From NCBI RefSeq assembly GCF_025399795.1, contig NZ_JAODTZ010000026.1, positions 1 to 64,000 of the forward strand: a stretch of 64,000 nucleotides of DNA, read 5' to 3'. The notes under the pieces are model-generated. The model was given only the letters and a program-made list of their open reading frames with translations. It was not told the DNA's origin and did no database searches. This document shows, piece after piece, positions 36,995 to 45,799 of the stretch. A program made the position numbers and the translations under genes. Within the stretch, counting starts at the first letter, position 1. Every line of letters starts with the position of its first letter. Origin of the DNA: Streptomyces rhizosphaerihabitans. GTDB lineage: Bacteria; Actinomycetota; Actinomycetes; Streptomycetales; Streptomycetaceae.

Positions 36995-38800
36995 GCCCAA
37001 TGCCGTGACTCTGTTGGTGATCTTGGCGGGGTGGTGACGGCGGTCGCTGGTGGTGGTTGGCTGGTCGGTAGCGGGGCGGCCTCGGTTTAGGGGCGGTGGA
37101 CGGTGTCGATGCGTCCGGCAAGTTTCCAGCGGATTCCCCCGATGACGGTCCGGACGGCGTGGGCGGCGTGTCCGAGGGGAACGCCGGTGATGCTGATGCG
37201 GGACCGGCTGGATGTGGTGTTCGCCGACGAGGACTTCACTCACCTGTATCCGGCCGATGGCCGACCGGGTTTCTCGCCAGGGCGGTTGGCGCTGGTGTCG
37301 GTGCTGCAGTTCGCGGAGAACCTTTCGGACCGTGCGGCGGCGGATGCGGTGCGCACGAGGATCGACTGGAAGTACGGGCTGGGCCTCGAACTGGACGATC
37401 CGGGGTTTGACTATTCGATGCTCAGCGAGTTCCGGGGCCGGTTGGCCGAGGGCGACCGGGCCGATCAGCTGCTGCAGTTGATGCTGGACCGCTTGGTGGC
37501 GGCCGGGCTGCTGAAGGGGCGGGGCCGACAGCGTACCGACGCCACCCATGTCCTGGCGGCGGTGCGGCGGTTGAGTCGGCTGGAGTTGGCGGGCGAGAGC
37601 GTGCGGGCTGTTCTGGAGGAGATCGCCGAGGCCGATCCGGACTGGCTGGTGCCGCTGATCGAGCCCGAGTGGGCCAAGCGGTACGGCCGGAAAGTCGAGA
37701 TCGGGAAAGTCCCGGGCGGCAAGGTAGCGGTGCGCGAACGCGCCGAGGAGTTCGGCCGGGACGGGCAGAAACTCCTCACCGCGGCCTGGGCGGCCGACGC
37801 CCCACCCCGTCTGCGGATGCTGCGGCAGGTGGAGATCCTGCGGCAGGTCCGGATCCACCAGTACTACTGGGATCGCGAGGGGCAGCTGCGCTGGCGGGAG
37901 GGCACTGCCCTGCCGCCGGCCTCCCTGCGGTTCGACTCCCCGTATGACACGGACGCGCACTACTGCGTCAAACGTGGTGTCGAGTGGAGCGGATACCGGG
38001 TTCATTTCACCGCGTCGTGTGATCAGGACCTGCCGCACCTGGTGGTGCACGTGGCCACCACCATTGCTCCCGTCCAGGATGGGCAGTTGACCGGGAAGAT
38101 CCACGACGACCTCGCCGCCCGTCGCCTGGCTCCCGCCGAGCACATCGTGGACACCGCCTACCTCACTCCCGCCCACGTCGAGCGGGCCCAGCGCGTCCAC
38201 GGCATCACACTGCTCGGCCCGATCCTCGCCGACAGCAGCCGCCAGGCCAAAGAAGGCTCGGGCTTCGACAAGGCGGCCTTCACCATCGACTGGGTCAACG
38301 AGCAGGCCATCTGCCCGCGCGGTGCGACCAGTGCGTCCTGGACCAAGCTGAATATCTCCGGCCACACCTATCTTCAGGCCCGCTTCACCGAGACCGACTG
38401 CCGGCCCTGCCCAGACCGTGCCCGGTGCACCTCCTCCGCCACTCGCGCCCGCTCCGTCGCAGTGCTGCCGCGGGCACTGCACGAGATCCAGATGCGCAAT
38501 CGGCTCGACCAGCAGACCGAGCAGTGGCAACGTCGGTACGCGATCCGCGCGGGCATCGAGGCCACCCTCTCGCAAAACGTCCGAACTCACGGCCTGCGCA
38601 GAGCCCGCTATCGAGGCCTGGCCCGCACCCACGTGCAGCACGTCCTGACCGCCATGGCCTGCAACCTCAGCCGTCTCGCCGACTGGTACGACACCACCTC
38701 ATCAGCCCGCCGGGCACCCCGCTTCCGAACTCTCTGCAACACAGCGGGATTCACGATCACCTGACCGCCCGAGATCACCAACAGAGTCACGGCATTGGTA
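36995..38800 (+). mobile_element. complete IS1182-family insertion sequence
   Basis: About 1806 bp bounded by inverted repeats starting near 36997 and ending near 38798 (outer sequence CCAATGCCGTGACTCTGTTG at the left; the match goes on to about 27 bases). CTAG flanks both ends (36991-36994 and 38801-38804), the likely target duplication. One transposase gene fills it. Confidence 0.88.
37103..38764 (+). CDS. IS1182-family transposase
   Basis: 553 residues. Seen: FADEDFTHLYPADGRPG, RLALVSVLQFAENLSDRAAA, DAVRTRIDWKYGLGLELDDP (IS1182 N-terminal domain), then a DDE-type catalytic core (GRQRTDATHVLAAV; VDTAYLTPAHVERA) and a zinc-like CRPCPDRARC. The C-terminal YAIRAGIEATLSQNVRTHGL carries the final Glu. 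Start GTG 37103 or ATG 37109. The reading frame is intact. Confidence 0.92.
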   Translation: MSMRPASFQRIPPMTVRTAWAACPRGTPVMLMRDRLDVVFADEDFTHLYPADGRPGFSPGRLALVSVLQFAENLSDRAAADAVRTRIDWKYGLGLELDDPGFDYSMLSEFRGRLAEGDRADQLLQLMLDRLVAAGLLKGRGRQRTDATHVLAAVRRLSRLELAGESVRAVLEEIAEADPDWLVPLIEPEWAKRYGRKVEIGKVPGGKVAVRERAEEFGRDGQKLLTAAWAADAPPRLRMLRQVEILRQVRIHQYYWDREGQLRWREGTALPPASLRFDSPYDTDAHYCVKRGVEWSGYRVHFTASCDQDLPHLVVHVATTIAPVQDGQLTGKIHDDLAARRLAPAEHIVDTAYLTPAHVERAQRVHGITLLGPILADSSRQAKEGSGFDKAAFTIDWVNEQAICPRGATSASWTKLNISGHTYLQARFTETDCRPCPDRARCTSSATRARSVAVLPRALHEIQMRNRLDQQTEQWQRRYAIRAGIEATLSQNVRTHGLRRARYRGLARTHVQHVLTAMACNLSRLADWYDTTSSARRAPRFRTLCNTAGFTIT

Positions 38801-38812
38801 CTAGGCCCCCTC

Positions 38813-39265
38813 TCACACCGGTGCGGCGCTGTCACCCGGAGGCCGGCGGAGCAGGTGCAGACAGACGAACGAGGCAACGACGGTCCGTCGTTCGGAGGCG
38901 TCCAGGCGGGGATTCGTTTCGACTGCGTACCGCTGCAATCCGAGCCACGCGTCGACGGTGCTCACGGTGACCCGGCCGAGTATCTCGGGCGCCGGGCTCC
39001 GTTCCGGATCGGTCTCCGTAAGAAGCCATTCGTCGGATAGGTGACCCCACCGTGTGAGGAGGAGTTGGCCTCCCTGTTCCGTCCGAAGGGTCAGCCGTAG
39101 GGTCTTCATGACTCCACGGGCAACGGCGGTGCCGGCCTCCAAGTCCGCGCTGTCGGTGAAGTGGAACCGCACCGGTCCGAACTGGCTGAACCGGGAACGC
39201 CTCTTGATACGGACGATGCACTCACCCGGCCCATGTAATCGGCCCGTGGGCGGGAAGGGGGCCAT
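38813..39265 (-). CDS. hypothetical protein
   Basis: About 150 residues with no family I recognise. The middle part (FSQFGPVRFHFTDSADLEAG and TLRLTLRTEQGGQLLLTRWG) suggests a soluble alpha/beta protein. The stop is only nine bases from the CTAG flank of the IS, so the insertion spared the frame. ATG 39265 has a weak GAGG about ten bases upstream. Confidence 0.5.
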   Translation of the reverse strand: MAPFPPTGRLHGPGECIVRIKRRSRFSQFGPVRFHFTDSADLEAGTAVARGVMKTLRLTLRTEQGGQLLLTRWGHLSDEWLLTETDPERSPAPEILGRVTVSTVDAWLGLQRYAVETNPRLDASERRTVVASFVCLHLLRRPPGDSAAPV

Positions 39266-39676
39266 GCTTGCGCCAGCCTCAAGCTGGGCGGCGCTGACCG
39301 GATAGCCGGAGGCTGCGGCTTGCTCATCAGTTCCCGGTCGGCGCAGCTCGGTATGGTTCGTGGCATGAGGGAACGCTACGAATCCAGATAGCGCCTTTGT
39401 CGGTGGAATGCGCGAGGGTCGACGAGCCCGGCAGTGTCGTAGTAGCGCTCGTCAGCAGGGTCCGTCCGTAGGACGGTGCGCCGACCGGTCGGCGGGAGGT
39501 GAACGGCTTGCCGATGAGGCCAGATCGTGCATGCCCGATAACGGAGCGACACACGATGGGTCGCCTGCGAGACGGGATCTCGACTACTGTCTGTGAGACC
39601 TGTCGGCCGCTGGCCCCTCTCCCTCGTGCTGAGTCGAGCTCTCGCCTGTTGCCCCAACCAGCACGGTCGAGTTCCG

Positions 39677-40142
39677 GTGCTGGTTCGGTGCTGACTTTCA
39701 GGCCGCCGATGAGGCGAAACCGCAGGTCCTAGCTCCGGTCGGATGAGTTGTCGTACCACTCGATGGTCGTGCCGATGAGGGACGCGGCGACGATGCGCTT
39801 GAGGTTGCCGGGTGTCGGGGGAGCGGTGGTTCCGGAGGCCATGTGCGCCACTTCCTCGTGTGCGGTGGGGACGGGTACGTGTCGGCACACGGTAGGAAGA
39901 TGCACGTCAGGGGCACATGTGGTGGGGCAACATAGTTCGAGGGGTGGTTATGCGTGCGGCCGCCATGCCGGCTCACGGAAGGGCGGTTCAGGGGCCCGGA
40001 GGTGGTCGAAACGAGCGCCGTCCGGGACGCGCAGTTCGGGGTGATTTGACGGTGCGGTGCTGACTCCCGTGCTGGTTTGGTGCTGACCAAAAGTCCACGT
40101 CATCACCCGTCTTCACCTGTCCCGTGCTGACTTGGTGCTGAC
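39677..40142 (+). repeat. dispersed motif GTGCTG-N2-TTGGTGCTGAC
   Basis: Related 20-mers occur at 39677-39696, 40068-40087 and 40123-40142, and again at 25-44. Each is two GGTGCTG units separated by a few bases. They cluster just outside the 224-bp repeat and could be recombinase-binding sites; no recombinase gene is in the window. Confidence 0.6.
39729..39842 (-). pseudogene. MFS transporter (MHS/ShiA type), N-terminal remnant
   Basis: 37 residues: MASGTTAPPTPGNLKRIVAA, then SLIGTTIEWYDNSSDRS. The sequence up to IEWYD is the standard start of MHS-family proton symporters; after it the frame ends quickly. GAGGAAG precedes the ATG. The remaining 400 residues are gone. 39266-39728 holds no gene that I recognise. 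Confidence 0.72.
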
Positions 40143-40322
40143 TACGCTCCGTTGAACTCGGACATCTGGGGTTGATCGGCTCAGAGTCGTTGCGTGGTAG
40201 GTGACCGGGCTGAGAGACCGAGCCCGGCCTTGCCGCTCAGCCGCCGTGGGCATGGGCAAGGTGCTGCACCTGGGCGTGGTGCGCGTTCGTCCCGGCAGAT
40301 TCTTCGTCTGCTGGTGGTACAC
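40099..40322. repeat. 224-bp direct repeat, copy B
   Basis: Matches 1-224 with two mismatches in the same orientation. The two copies bracket a segment of about 40 kb. No gene is carried. 40323-40560 shows nothing recognisable. Confidence 0.9.
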
Positions 40323-40560
40323 CGTCTGCATGACTCTGAACAGCGCAAATGCGCTGTGTGGAGGGCTATGGGCAGACGTCGGCCCGGGTATGGTCCGGAT
40401 CTTGGGAGGGGGACCCGGCTCGCGGTCTCAGTGCCTTCTGTGATCCACCTACTGCGCAGACAGCCCGGCACCTCGACTTTCTCGTCAACGGCTGTACGGC
40501 GCCGCCCCCGTGCGTGATCGCGGTCGCATACAAGGGCCGGAAAGCTGAAGAGCCGTTCAC

Positions 40561-40612
40561 GCCCCGCCCGGGTGAGCCCGTCGGGCAGACGACGGGCCCG
40601 TCCGGGCGGGGC
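40561..40612 (-). terminator. terminator of multicopper oxidase gene
   Basis: An outer 11-bp perfect stem (40561-40571 with 40602-40612) and an inner GCCCGTC/GACGGGC stem lie just after the oxidase stop. Confidence 0.65.
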
Positions 40613-40622
40613 GAACGAGGGG

Positions 40623-42248
40623 TCAGGCCCGATAGGCGACGTTCGCCATCATCCCGGCCTCGCCGTGGTACGCGTTGTGGCAGTGCAACATCCACTGGCC
40701 CGGGTTGTCCGCGTCCAGGAAGACGGACAGCTTCCTCTTGGGCAGTATGATCGCGGTGTCCTTGCGCGGCCCCGATTTGCCGAGCTGGTACGTGTGGCCG
40801 TGCAGGTGCATGGGGTGCCACATCTCGGTGTCGTTGACGAAGTCGAGCCGAACGCGTCGGCCCTCTTCGATGACGATCGGATGCGCCTCGGGATCCTTCA
40901 TGTCGAACGGCATGCCGTTGATGGCCCAGTCGTACTTCATCATGTTGCCGGTCAGTTTGATCTGGTGTGTGACGTCGGCCTTCGCGGACTTCAGGCGTAC
41001 GTCGTCGGCGGCGCGCAGCTGGGACGCCGTCATGATCATGCCGTCGAGCTCCTTCGGGCGGACGGTCGCTTTCGGCGCGCTCCCCGAGCCCGTGCGCACC
41101 AGGGCCAGGCCGTTCGAGTTCTTGCCCTCGGCCAGCGCGACGAGGGGGAAGACGCCGTCGCCGAGGGTGACGAGGACGTCGTAACGCTCGCCCATGCCGA
41201 TCAGCAGGGCGTCGACTTCCTGGTGCTGGACGGGGAAGCCGTCGGTGTGGGTGATGGTGAGTGTGTGCCCGCCGAGGGCCACTCGGTAGGCGGTGTCCGA
41301 GCCCGCGTTGATGATCCGAAGCCGTACCCGCTTGCCGGGCTTGCCGGTGTAGACGTCCGGGTCGGCCGCCACGCGCCCGTTGACCAGGTGGTGCGGGTAC
41401 TTCACGTCGCCGGCGTCGCCGCCGAGCAGCTTGCTGGTGGCGCCCATCAGCATGAACTTCTTGGACATGCCATGGGACGGCGAGGCGGAAGCGGAGGAGG
41501 AACCGCCCATGTCCATCCCGCCCATGTCCATCCCGCCCATGTCCCCAATATCGTCCGAGCCGCTGGGGCTCGGGCCGCTCATGTCCATGCCGCTCATGTC
41601 GGCCATGCCCCGCTTGAGTTCGGCGAAGACCTGGTCCGGGGTGCCGGTGACACCGTCGACCCAGTCGTCGAGGAGGACGACCCACTCGTCGTCGTAGGCG
41701 AGGGTCTCCTTGGGGTCCTCGACGATCAGCGGGGCGTACAGGCCGCGGTCGAGCTGGACGCCGATGTGCGGGTGGAAGAAGTACGTGCCCGGGGCGTCGG
41801 CGATGAAGCGGTACGTGAACGTGGAGCCGGCCCGGACGGCGGTCTGGGTGGCGGGCGGCACGCCGTCCATGTCGTTGCGCAGCGCGATGCCGTGCCAGTG
41901 GATCGACGTGGCCGTCTTGTCCGGGAGCTGGTTGGACAGCTCGGCGACCAGGGTGTCGCCGACGGACAGCCGGACCTCCTTGCCCGGGGTGCGTCCGTCG
42001 AAAGCCCAGGTCTTGGGCATGACGCCACCGCCCAGGTCGATCGTCGCGGGAGCCGCCGTCAGGGTGAGCTTCGTCTGCCGTCCTGTGTTGCTGCGCTTGT
42101 TCTCAGCGGCGGCGACCGCCGAGCCGGACGGGCCGACGAGGGCGTCGCCGCTGCCGGAACCGGAGCCGCTGCTGCAGGCGGTGAGCGCGCCGGCACCTGC
42201 GACTCCCAGTCCTGCGAGCAGGACGGAGCGACGGTTGATGCTGTTCAT
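40623..42248 (-). CDS. secreted multicopper oxidase (copper-resistance type)
   Basis: 541 residues. The N-terminus has a Tat-like NRRSVLLAGLGVAGAGALTA with lipobox-like TACSSG. Copper ligands are complete: SIHWHGIAL, YFFHPHIG, WHPMHLHGHTYQLG and MLHCHNAYHGEAGM. A Met-rich stretch near 230-270 (MADMSGMDMSG, then MGGMDMGGMDMGG) can bind Cu(I), as in CopA- or CueO-type oxidases. It oxidises Cu(I) outside the membrane. ATG 42248 is preceded by AGAGGACC. It follows the DUF6153 gene by 75 bases, behind the CsoR-like operator. Confidence 0.92.
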   Translation of the reverse strand: MNSINRRSVLLAGLGVAGAGALTACSSGSGSGSGDALVGPSGSAVAAAENKRSNTGRQTKLTLTAAPATIDLGGGVMPKTWAFDGRTPGKEVRLSVGDTLVAELSNQLPDKTATSIHWHGIALRNDMDGVPPATQTAVRAGSTFTYRFIADAPGTYFFHPHIGVQLDRGLYAPLIVEDPKETLAYDDEWVVLLDDWVDGVTGTPDQVFAELKRGMADMSGMDMSGPSPSGSDDIGDMGGMDMGGMDMGGSSSASASPSHGMSKKFMLMGATSKLLGGDAGDVKYPHHLVNGRVAADPDVYTGKPGKRVRLRIINAGSDTAYRVALGGHTLTITHTDGFPVQHQEVDALLIGMGERYDVLVTLGDGVFPLVALAEGKNSNGLALVRTGSGSAPKATVRPKELDGMIMTASQLRAADDVRLKSAKADVTHQIKLTGNMMKYDWAINGMPFDMKDPEAHPIVIEEGRRVRLDFVNDTEMWHPMHLHGHTYQLGKSGPRKDTAIILPKRKLSVFLDADNPGQWMLHCHNAYHGEAGMMANVAYRA

Positions 42249-42323
42249 TGTGTCGGGTCCTCTGATTCGAAACTGCCGATGTGGTCGCGGAGGGACGGCA
42301 CATCGCGCGCCGTCCGGCGCGGC

Positions 42324-42740
42324 CTATATGCGCAGTTGGGAGAGGACGAAGAGGTCGGGTGGGGCGCGGCCGACCGCCGCGGCGCCGGGTGCGCGCCCCG
42401 CTGCGGCGTGTCGGAGGTTCACCAGCGGGTCGAATGCCGTCTGGCCGGGCAGGGCGAGCTGAAAGGAGTCGACGTTCGCCGTGGTGCAGTGCTGCATGCC
42501 CGGCATCGAGCAGGCGCAGCCGTCGGCGTTGTGGGCGGTGAGGCCGGAGACCGACGGTGCCGTCTTGTCCGGCATCACGGGCATCATGTGACCGGCGTGA
42601 GCGGAGTCCGGCATGGAGGAGACGTCCATCGAGGGCATCTCATGGTGGAAGAGGACGGCCAGCGCGACGCACAGGGTGAGGAACACCCCGTACGCCCAGC
42701 GGACGGCTATGCAGCCGCCGCGAGCCGACCGAATCGTCAT
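42324..42740 (-). CDS. DUF6153-type membrane protein, copper-associated
   Basis: 138 residues with one N-terminal membrane helix (WAYGVFLTLCVALAVLFHHE), then a Met/His-rich segment (SMPDSAHAGHMMPVMPD) and CACSMPGMQHC with Cys, Met and His that could bind copper. The DUF6153 family has no known function. Start ATG 42740 is chosen because AGGTGGAG lies just upstream; GTG 42749 is possible. It is the first gene after the CsoR-like operator and precedes the multicopper oxidase. Confidence 0.82.
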   Translation of the reverse strand: MTIRSARGGCIAVRWAYGVFLTLCVALAVLFHHEMPSMDVSSMPDSAHAGHMMPVMPDKTAPSVSGLTAHNADGCACSMPGMQHCTTANVDSFQLALPGQTAFDPLVNLRHAAAGRAPGAAAVGRAPPDLFVLSQLRI

Positions 42741-42778
42741 GCGCTCCACCTGGTGAGTGTCATGATTGCTGGATCAGC

Positions 42779-42798
42779 ATATTACCCCTAGGGGGTAA
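42779..42798 (-). promoter_or_regulatory. CsoR-like operator overlapping promoter
   Basis: TTACCCCTAGGGGGTAA (42782-42798) is the G/C-tract palindrome expected for CsoR copper-sensing repressors. On the minus strand the -10 hexamer TAATAT (42779-42784) directly follows. No csoR gene is in the window, so a remote one must act here. Confidence 0.7.
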
Positions 42799-42819
42799 GC
42801 GTGTCCGTCGGCTACCGGG

Positions 42820-43108
42820 TCAGCTCTTGCTGAGCCGGGGGCCGTCGTCGTGGCGCAGGACGGCCAGGCGGCGGTGGTATTCGTCCTCGTCGATCTCTCC
42901 GCAGGCGAAGCGTTCGGCGAGAAGCTGCTCGGCCCCGGACGACGGAGCACCGGTCCTCGGTGTCTCGGTCCTCTCCGGCCGGGCCAGGGCCCTGAAGAGC
43001 AGGACGCCGAAAGTGATGATCAGTGCCCAGAAAAGCGACCATGCCGACTGACATGGCGGCCCAGCCCCATCTGCTGGGATCGTGGTCGTACCACAACATC
43101 ACGGTCAC
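42820..43108 (-). pseudogene. SHOCT-domain membrane protein, one frameshift
   Basis: The start (MLWYDHDPSRWGWAAMSVGM) and the rest (FWALIITFGVLLFRALARPE; EQLLAERFACGEIDEDEYHR) are in two frames, joined at a run of four T (sense strand) near 43034. Together they make a standard small protein: one membrane helix and a C-terminal SHOCT domain. Stop at 42820-42822. SHOCT proteins are common next to copper genes. Start GTG 43108 or ATG 43099. A sequence error could explain the break. Confidence 0.72.
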
Positions 43109-43304
43109 CCACTTCCTCGCGGCTGTGGAATGCGGGCCTGGTGCCTGCGGCTTCCCTATGCCTCACTTCCACCGTGGCCCCGGCCCGCCGCCCCGTCATG
43201 AGCCGAAACGGTCAACACGTCTGGGCCGTTGGGCCCTTACCTCCCCGCAGGGTGTCCCGGAGGAGTCTGCGAGGTAGCCCAGCACGAGGACAGAGAGGAG
43301 ATCT

Positions 43305-43442
43305 GTGGATACTGCCGGCATCGTCGTGGTGGCGCTGGCCGCCGCACTCCTTGGCGCGCTGGGCTGGTATTTCTTCGGCCCGCGCCGCGCCCGTACCGCC
43401 CGCCTTGGTGAGGGTTTGATTCTTATATGCGCCACTGCGTAG
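43305..43442 (+). pseudogene. cupredoxin-like membrane protein, truncated
   Basis: 45 residues: VDTAGIVVVALAAALLGALG, then WYFFGPRRARTARL. This is the membrane-anchor start of Streptomyces cupredoxin-domain proteins. After LGEGLILICATA the frame ends at TAG, so the copper-binding domain is lost. AGGAG stands before GTG 43305. From 43443 to 43710 an AT-richer stretch shows nothing I recognise. Confidence 0.65.
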
Positions 43443-43710
43443 GGGTTCTAAGTAGCCGACTGCGATCTCCAGGTCGGCGATATGCCGGTAACACTGCCTA
43501 TGCGGCAATACGAGAGACCAGTAATACGCCCGGTTCCTTCAAAGAGCTCCCGTCTCATATGAGAACCAACCGGTTCACACACAACTCGGAACCTGCATCC
43601 CGGAGCCCCGGCCGCCCCCGCACACGCCCGGTGGGCCATCTCGGCCATGTCCGAGGGCCTTTGCCCCCCGTGGCCGCAAGGCCGGCCGACAGTGGGTGAG
43701 GTCCATGGGC

Positions 43711-44150
43711 TCATGGCCCGCGCAGCCAGTCGTCGGCCATTCCGTGCTCGGTCGGTCCGGTGGCCTGTGTCTGCCTGTCGTCGAAAGCGGTAGGTGAGGT
43801 CGTGCACGACCTCGACGACACCGTCCAGCGGGCGCGTCGGACCCACGCGACGGCGGCGCTGCGCCGCTTTCCAGCCGCTCGGTGAGCGTGACCGCGCCGT
43901 CGTGGACGGCGACTTCGGAGATCTGGGGGCTGACCCGGAGCGCGTCGGCGAACACCTCACGTCGCACGGCCTGCCAGATCTCCTCGGCGGAGCGCAGGAA
44001 GACCTGGAGCAGGTCGCGGCGGCTGACGATGCCGACGAGCCGGTCCTTTTCGTCGACCACCGGGAGTCGTTCGATGCCGTGTCGCGTCATCAGCCGGGTG
44101 GCCTCCGGCAGAGCCGCCTCCACGGGACCGTCACGGCGGGCACCGGCACC
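43711..44150 (-). pseudogene. CBS-BON domain protein remnant
   Basis: The minus strand gives TRLMTRHGIERLPVVDEKDR and LVGIVSRRDLLQVFLRS (last part of a CBS pair), then DALRVSPQISEVAVHDGAVT (BON-like). It then changes frame twice (PLDGVVEVVHDLTYRF; EHGMADDWLRGP) before the stop at 43711. The first CBS domain and the start are missing. 44151-44444 holds only the promoter region of the next gene. Confidence 0.72.
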
Positions 44151-44444
44151 AGCCAGCCGGCGGTGCGCGCCCGGACCTGACAAACCCCCTGGCTGACGGT
44201 GAGTCAGGCAAGGTCTGTGGAACCGCCCTGAGGGCCCCTCTGTTTCGGCGGTGTGTGCCGTATCACGCCCCCAGGGACCGCCCAAGTTGTCTTAGTCACA
44301 GCGTAAATGCCCCTTTTGTGTCCATGCTCGACCTGGACAGCGACTCCCGAAGTGGAGCCCGTCGGCATGGGCGCGAAGTTCCGAAGCGGCCCATGACACA
44401 GCCCTCGTGACGTTCCTCCTCGTTCCCCTGGAAAGGTGCCCATC

Positions 44445-45629
44445 ATGGCCGCTTACCTCTGTCCTCCTGCCGTGATACACGGCGAGCACGCCGTGGAGAC
44501 CCGCCAGATCGTGGCGGAGGTGCGCGACCGGCACCCGCATGCGGCGTGGGCGCCGCGGATCGACGGCATCGCGGCCAGTACGGGCATCGAGACCCGCGGG
44601 TGGATGCTGCCGCTGGAGACCGCCGTCGCGCCCGGCGACGGCAGCGGCCTGCAGGCTGTCGGCATCGGGACCGCCCAAGAGGCGCTGGCACGCGACGGGT
44701 TCACCCAGCAGGACGTGGACCGCGTGATTGCCGCCCTCGAGGCGATACCCGCGCCGCAGACCGTCCAGGAGCGCACCGCGCCGGCCTGGGAGGCCGTACA
44801 GTCCTACGGGGAGCGTGCGGCGCGCGGGGCCCTGCAGATCGCAGGGCTGGACGTCGCAGACATCGACTGCCTGATCACCAGTCACTCCACCACCCCGGCG
44901 CTGCCTGGCCTGGACATCGCCCTGGCCAACAAGCTTGCGCTCCGCAACGACGTGATGCTGCTGCCGGCCACGCAGTGGGCCTGTGTTGCGGGGACCCGCT
45001 CCCTGGCCCTGGCGGCTGATCTCGTGGCCGCGGACCCCGATCGGGTGGTCCTGGTCGTGATCGCGGAGGCGCTGAGCACGACCTACCAGCCCGCGGACGA
45101 CACCCTCGAGTCCCTGATCGTCCGGTTGCTGTTCGCGGACACCGCGGTCGCCGCGGTGGTCACGGGCCGCCCGAGGCGGGAGTCGGTCCTGCGGCTGGAC
45201 GCGGCCTGGCACCACACCGTGCCCGACACCCAAGACCTGCACTGCCTGGAAACACGGGCGGACGGCACCCACTTCGTGATGGACCGGCGCGGGCCGCGCG
45301 CCGTACAGGAGACGGTCACCGCGATGTGGGAGTGGCTGCGCGTCCGTTACCAGGACGACCCCGACTCCTGGCACCCCGACGTGCTGCTCGCGCACCCCGG
45401 CGGGACCCGGGTGCTGGAGTACATGGAGCAGACGATGCCCGACGCATGGCCGTCCGGGCTGCTGGACTACAGCCGGGACAGCTACACCAGCGGCAACCGC
45501 GGAGGCGCCGCCGTGTTCGACATCCTGAGGCGGGCGCACGACGCCGGACAGAAGTCGGGCAGTCGCGCCGTCCTGTACGCGGCGGCACCGGGCCTCACCG
45601 CCACCGCCCTGGAAGGGGAGTGGCTGTAG
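44445..45629 (+). CDS. type III polyketide synthase-like (chalcone/stilbene synthase superfamily)
   Basis: 394 residues. It has the thiolase-like fold with the Cys-His-Asn triad: Cys in LPATQWACVAGTRSLALAAD (about 187), His in LLAHPGGTRVLEYME (about 315) and Asn in YTSGNRGGAAVFDIL (about 352). GNRGG replaces the usual GNMSS. These enzymes condense malonyl-CoA on an acyl starter. ATG 44445 follows GGAAAGG by eight bases. No tailoring gene lies next to it; its own promoter precedes it. The product is unknown. Confidence 0.85.
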   Translation: MAAYLCPPAVIHGEHAVETRQIVAEVRDRHPHAAWAPRIDGIAASTGIETRGWMLPLETAVAPGDGSGLQAVGIGTAQEALARDGFTQQDVDRVIAALEAIPAPQTVQERTAPAWEAVQSYGERAARGALQIAGLDVADIDCLITSHSTTPALPGLDIALANKLALRNDVMLLPATQWACVAGTRSLALAADLVAADPDRVVLVVIAEALSTTYQPADDTLESLIVRLLFADTAVAAVVTGRPRRESVLRLDAAWHHTVPDTQDLHCLETRADGTHFVMDRRGPRAVQETVTAMWEWLRVRYQDDPDSWHPDVLLAHPGGTRVLEYMEQTMPDAWPSGLLDYSRDSYTSGNRGGAAVFDILRRAHDAGQKSGSRAVLYAAAPGLTATALEGEWL

Positions 45630-45799
45630 TGAGAGCCCGCGCCACCCGTAGCAGCGAACGGGCCGCCCGCATTACCGGTTGCGCCACCGGTACCGCTGAG
45701 GGCGCCGTCCGTACCGTCGGGGGTGCCGGCTGACGCGCACGCCGCCCCTGCCCCCGCCGCGCTCGCGTACGCCCGGCCGCGCCCCGCTCCGCAGCCGCG

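Noticed and set aside
1..40322. Prophage or ICE with the 224-bp repeats as att sites
   Set aside because: No integrase, excisionase, tra, rep or phage structural gene lies between them, and the repeat does not contain a tRNA.
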